From Sneathiella sp. P13V-1 (GTDB lineage Bacteria; Pseudomonadota; Alphaproteobacteria; Sneathiellales; Sneathiellaceae), in NCBI RefSeq assembly GCF_015143595.1, contig NZ_WYEU01000002.1:1234180-1298179 (forward strand): a stretch of 64,000 nucleotides of DNA, in the 5' to 3' direction. The translations under genes were made by a program, and so were the position numbers. Below the pieces are notes generated by a model. The model was not told the DNA's origin. It worked only from the letters and a program-made list of their open reading frames with translations, and did no database searches. This document shows positions 63,932-64,000 of the stretch, piece after piece. Each line of letters begins with the position of its first letter. The stretch's first letter is position 1.

Positions 63932-64000
63932 TCAAACTTGTTTGACGCAGTCGGCGCGGGTAATGCTTAAGCATTGCCAGCCGACCGTGTTTAAACTTGT

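Overview
The window reads as chromosomal DNA of a moderately low-GC alphaproteobacterium, probably marine. The evidence is a TRAP dicarboxylate-type transporter, several divergent LysR/TetR regulator-enzyme pairs, an HDLRQP-type hybrid kinase, HflK/HflC, an entericidin-like lipoprotein and a short KYGIKRVPVDYF-type small protein. I cannot name the genus. No phage, transposase, integrase or CRISPR array is visible.

Layout. (1) 1-5742: an aromatic/N-compound catabolic block with 3-hydroxyanthranilate dioxygenase (cut by the window edge), a LysR regulator, an aspartate-dehydrogenase-like enzyme, a solitary molybdenum hydroxylase large subunit and a DapA-family lyase. (2) 5907-8381: a PAS histidine kinase and a GT9 glycosyltransferase. 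(3) 8568-11173: arsR-gapdh-arsJ, the arseno-phosphoglycerate route of arsenate resistance. (4) 11204-12477: a TetR/quinone-reductase-type pair with three palindromic operators. (5) 12605-18556: a solute-binding protein, a dctPQM TRAP system divergent from a TauD-type dioxygenase, and a DUF4197 protein. (6) 18591-23716: an OsmC-YcaO fusion head-to-head with a RoxA-like ribosomal oxygenase, then a DUF457 membrane protein and a YaiI protein. (7) 23728-27536: an exported module (cytochrome c, ALO-type flavoenzyme, PLP enzyme) with a divergent TetR. (8) 27581-34273: a mosaic with a decayed chemoreceptor, rhlE-cspA, the relic of an SMC-like ATPase, an orphan membrane protein and a DUF1611-racemase pair. 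(9) 34274-44182: a LysR regulator and a nine-gene operon that looks built to import and degrade an acetylated or acetylatable polyamine-like compound. (10) 44482-48242: an AT-rich protein of unknown function and a LysR/azoreductase pair. (11) 48326-63704: a 15-kb block between two perfect 129-bp direct repeats, holding fumC, nhaA, hflKC, an entericidin, a desaturase, a giant CheB-CheR-kinase-receiver-receiver-LuxR protein and an SLC13 permease. (12) A complete initiator tRNA-Met on the minus strand at the right edge.

The most unusual structures are the repeat-flanked block, whose repeats end in the 3' end of the initiator tRNA and which has further tRNA-tail fragments at 34.2, 48.3, 48.4 and 63.7 kb; the nine-gene operon, where an acetyltransferase, an acetylpolyamine-amidohydrolase-like deacetylase and a beta-keto acid cleavage enzyme are translationally coupled; the single-chain two-component phosphorelay at 56.5-60.9 kb; and the Tat-exported PLP/flavin/cytochrome module.

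All functional calls come from reading motifs, length and context. No database search was run.
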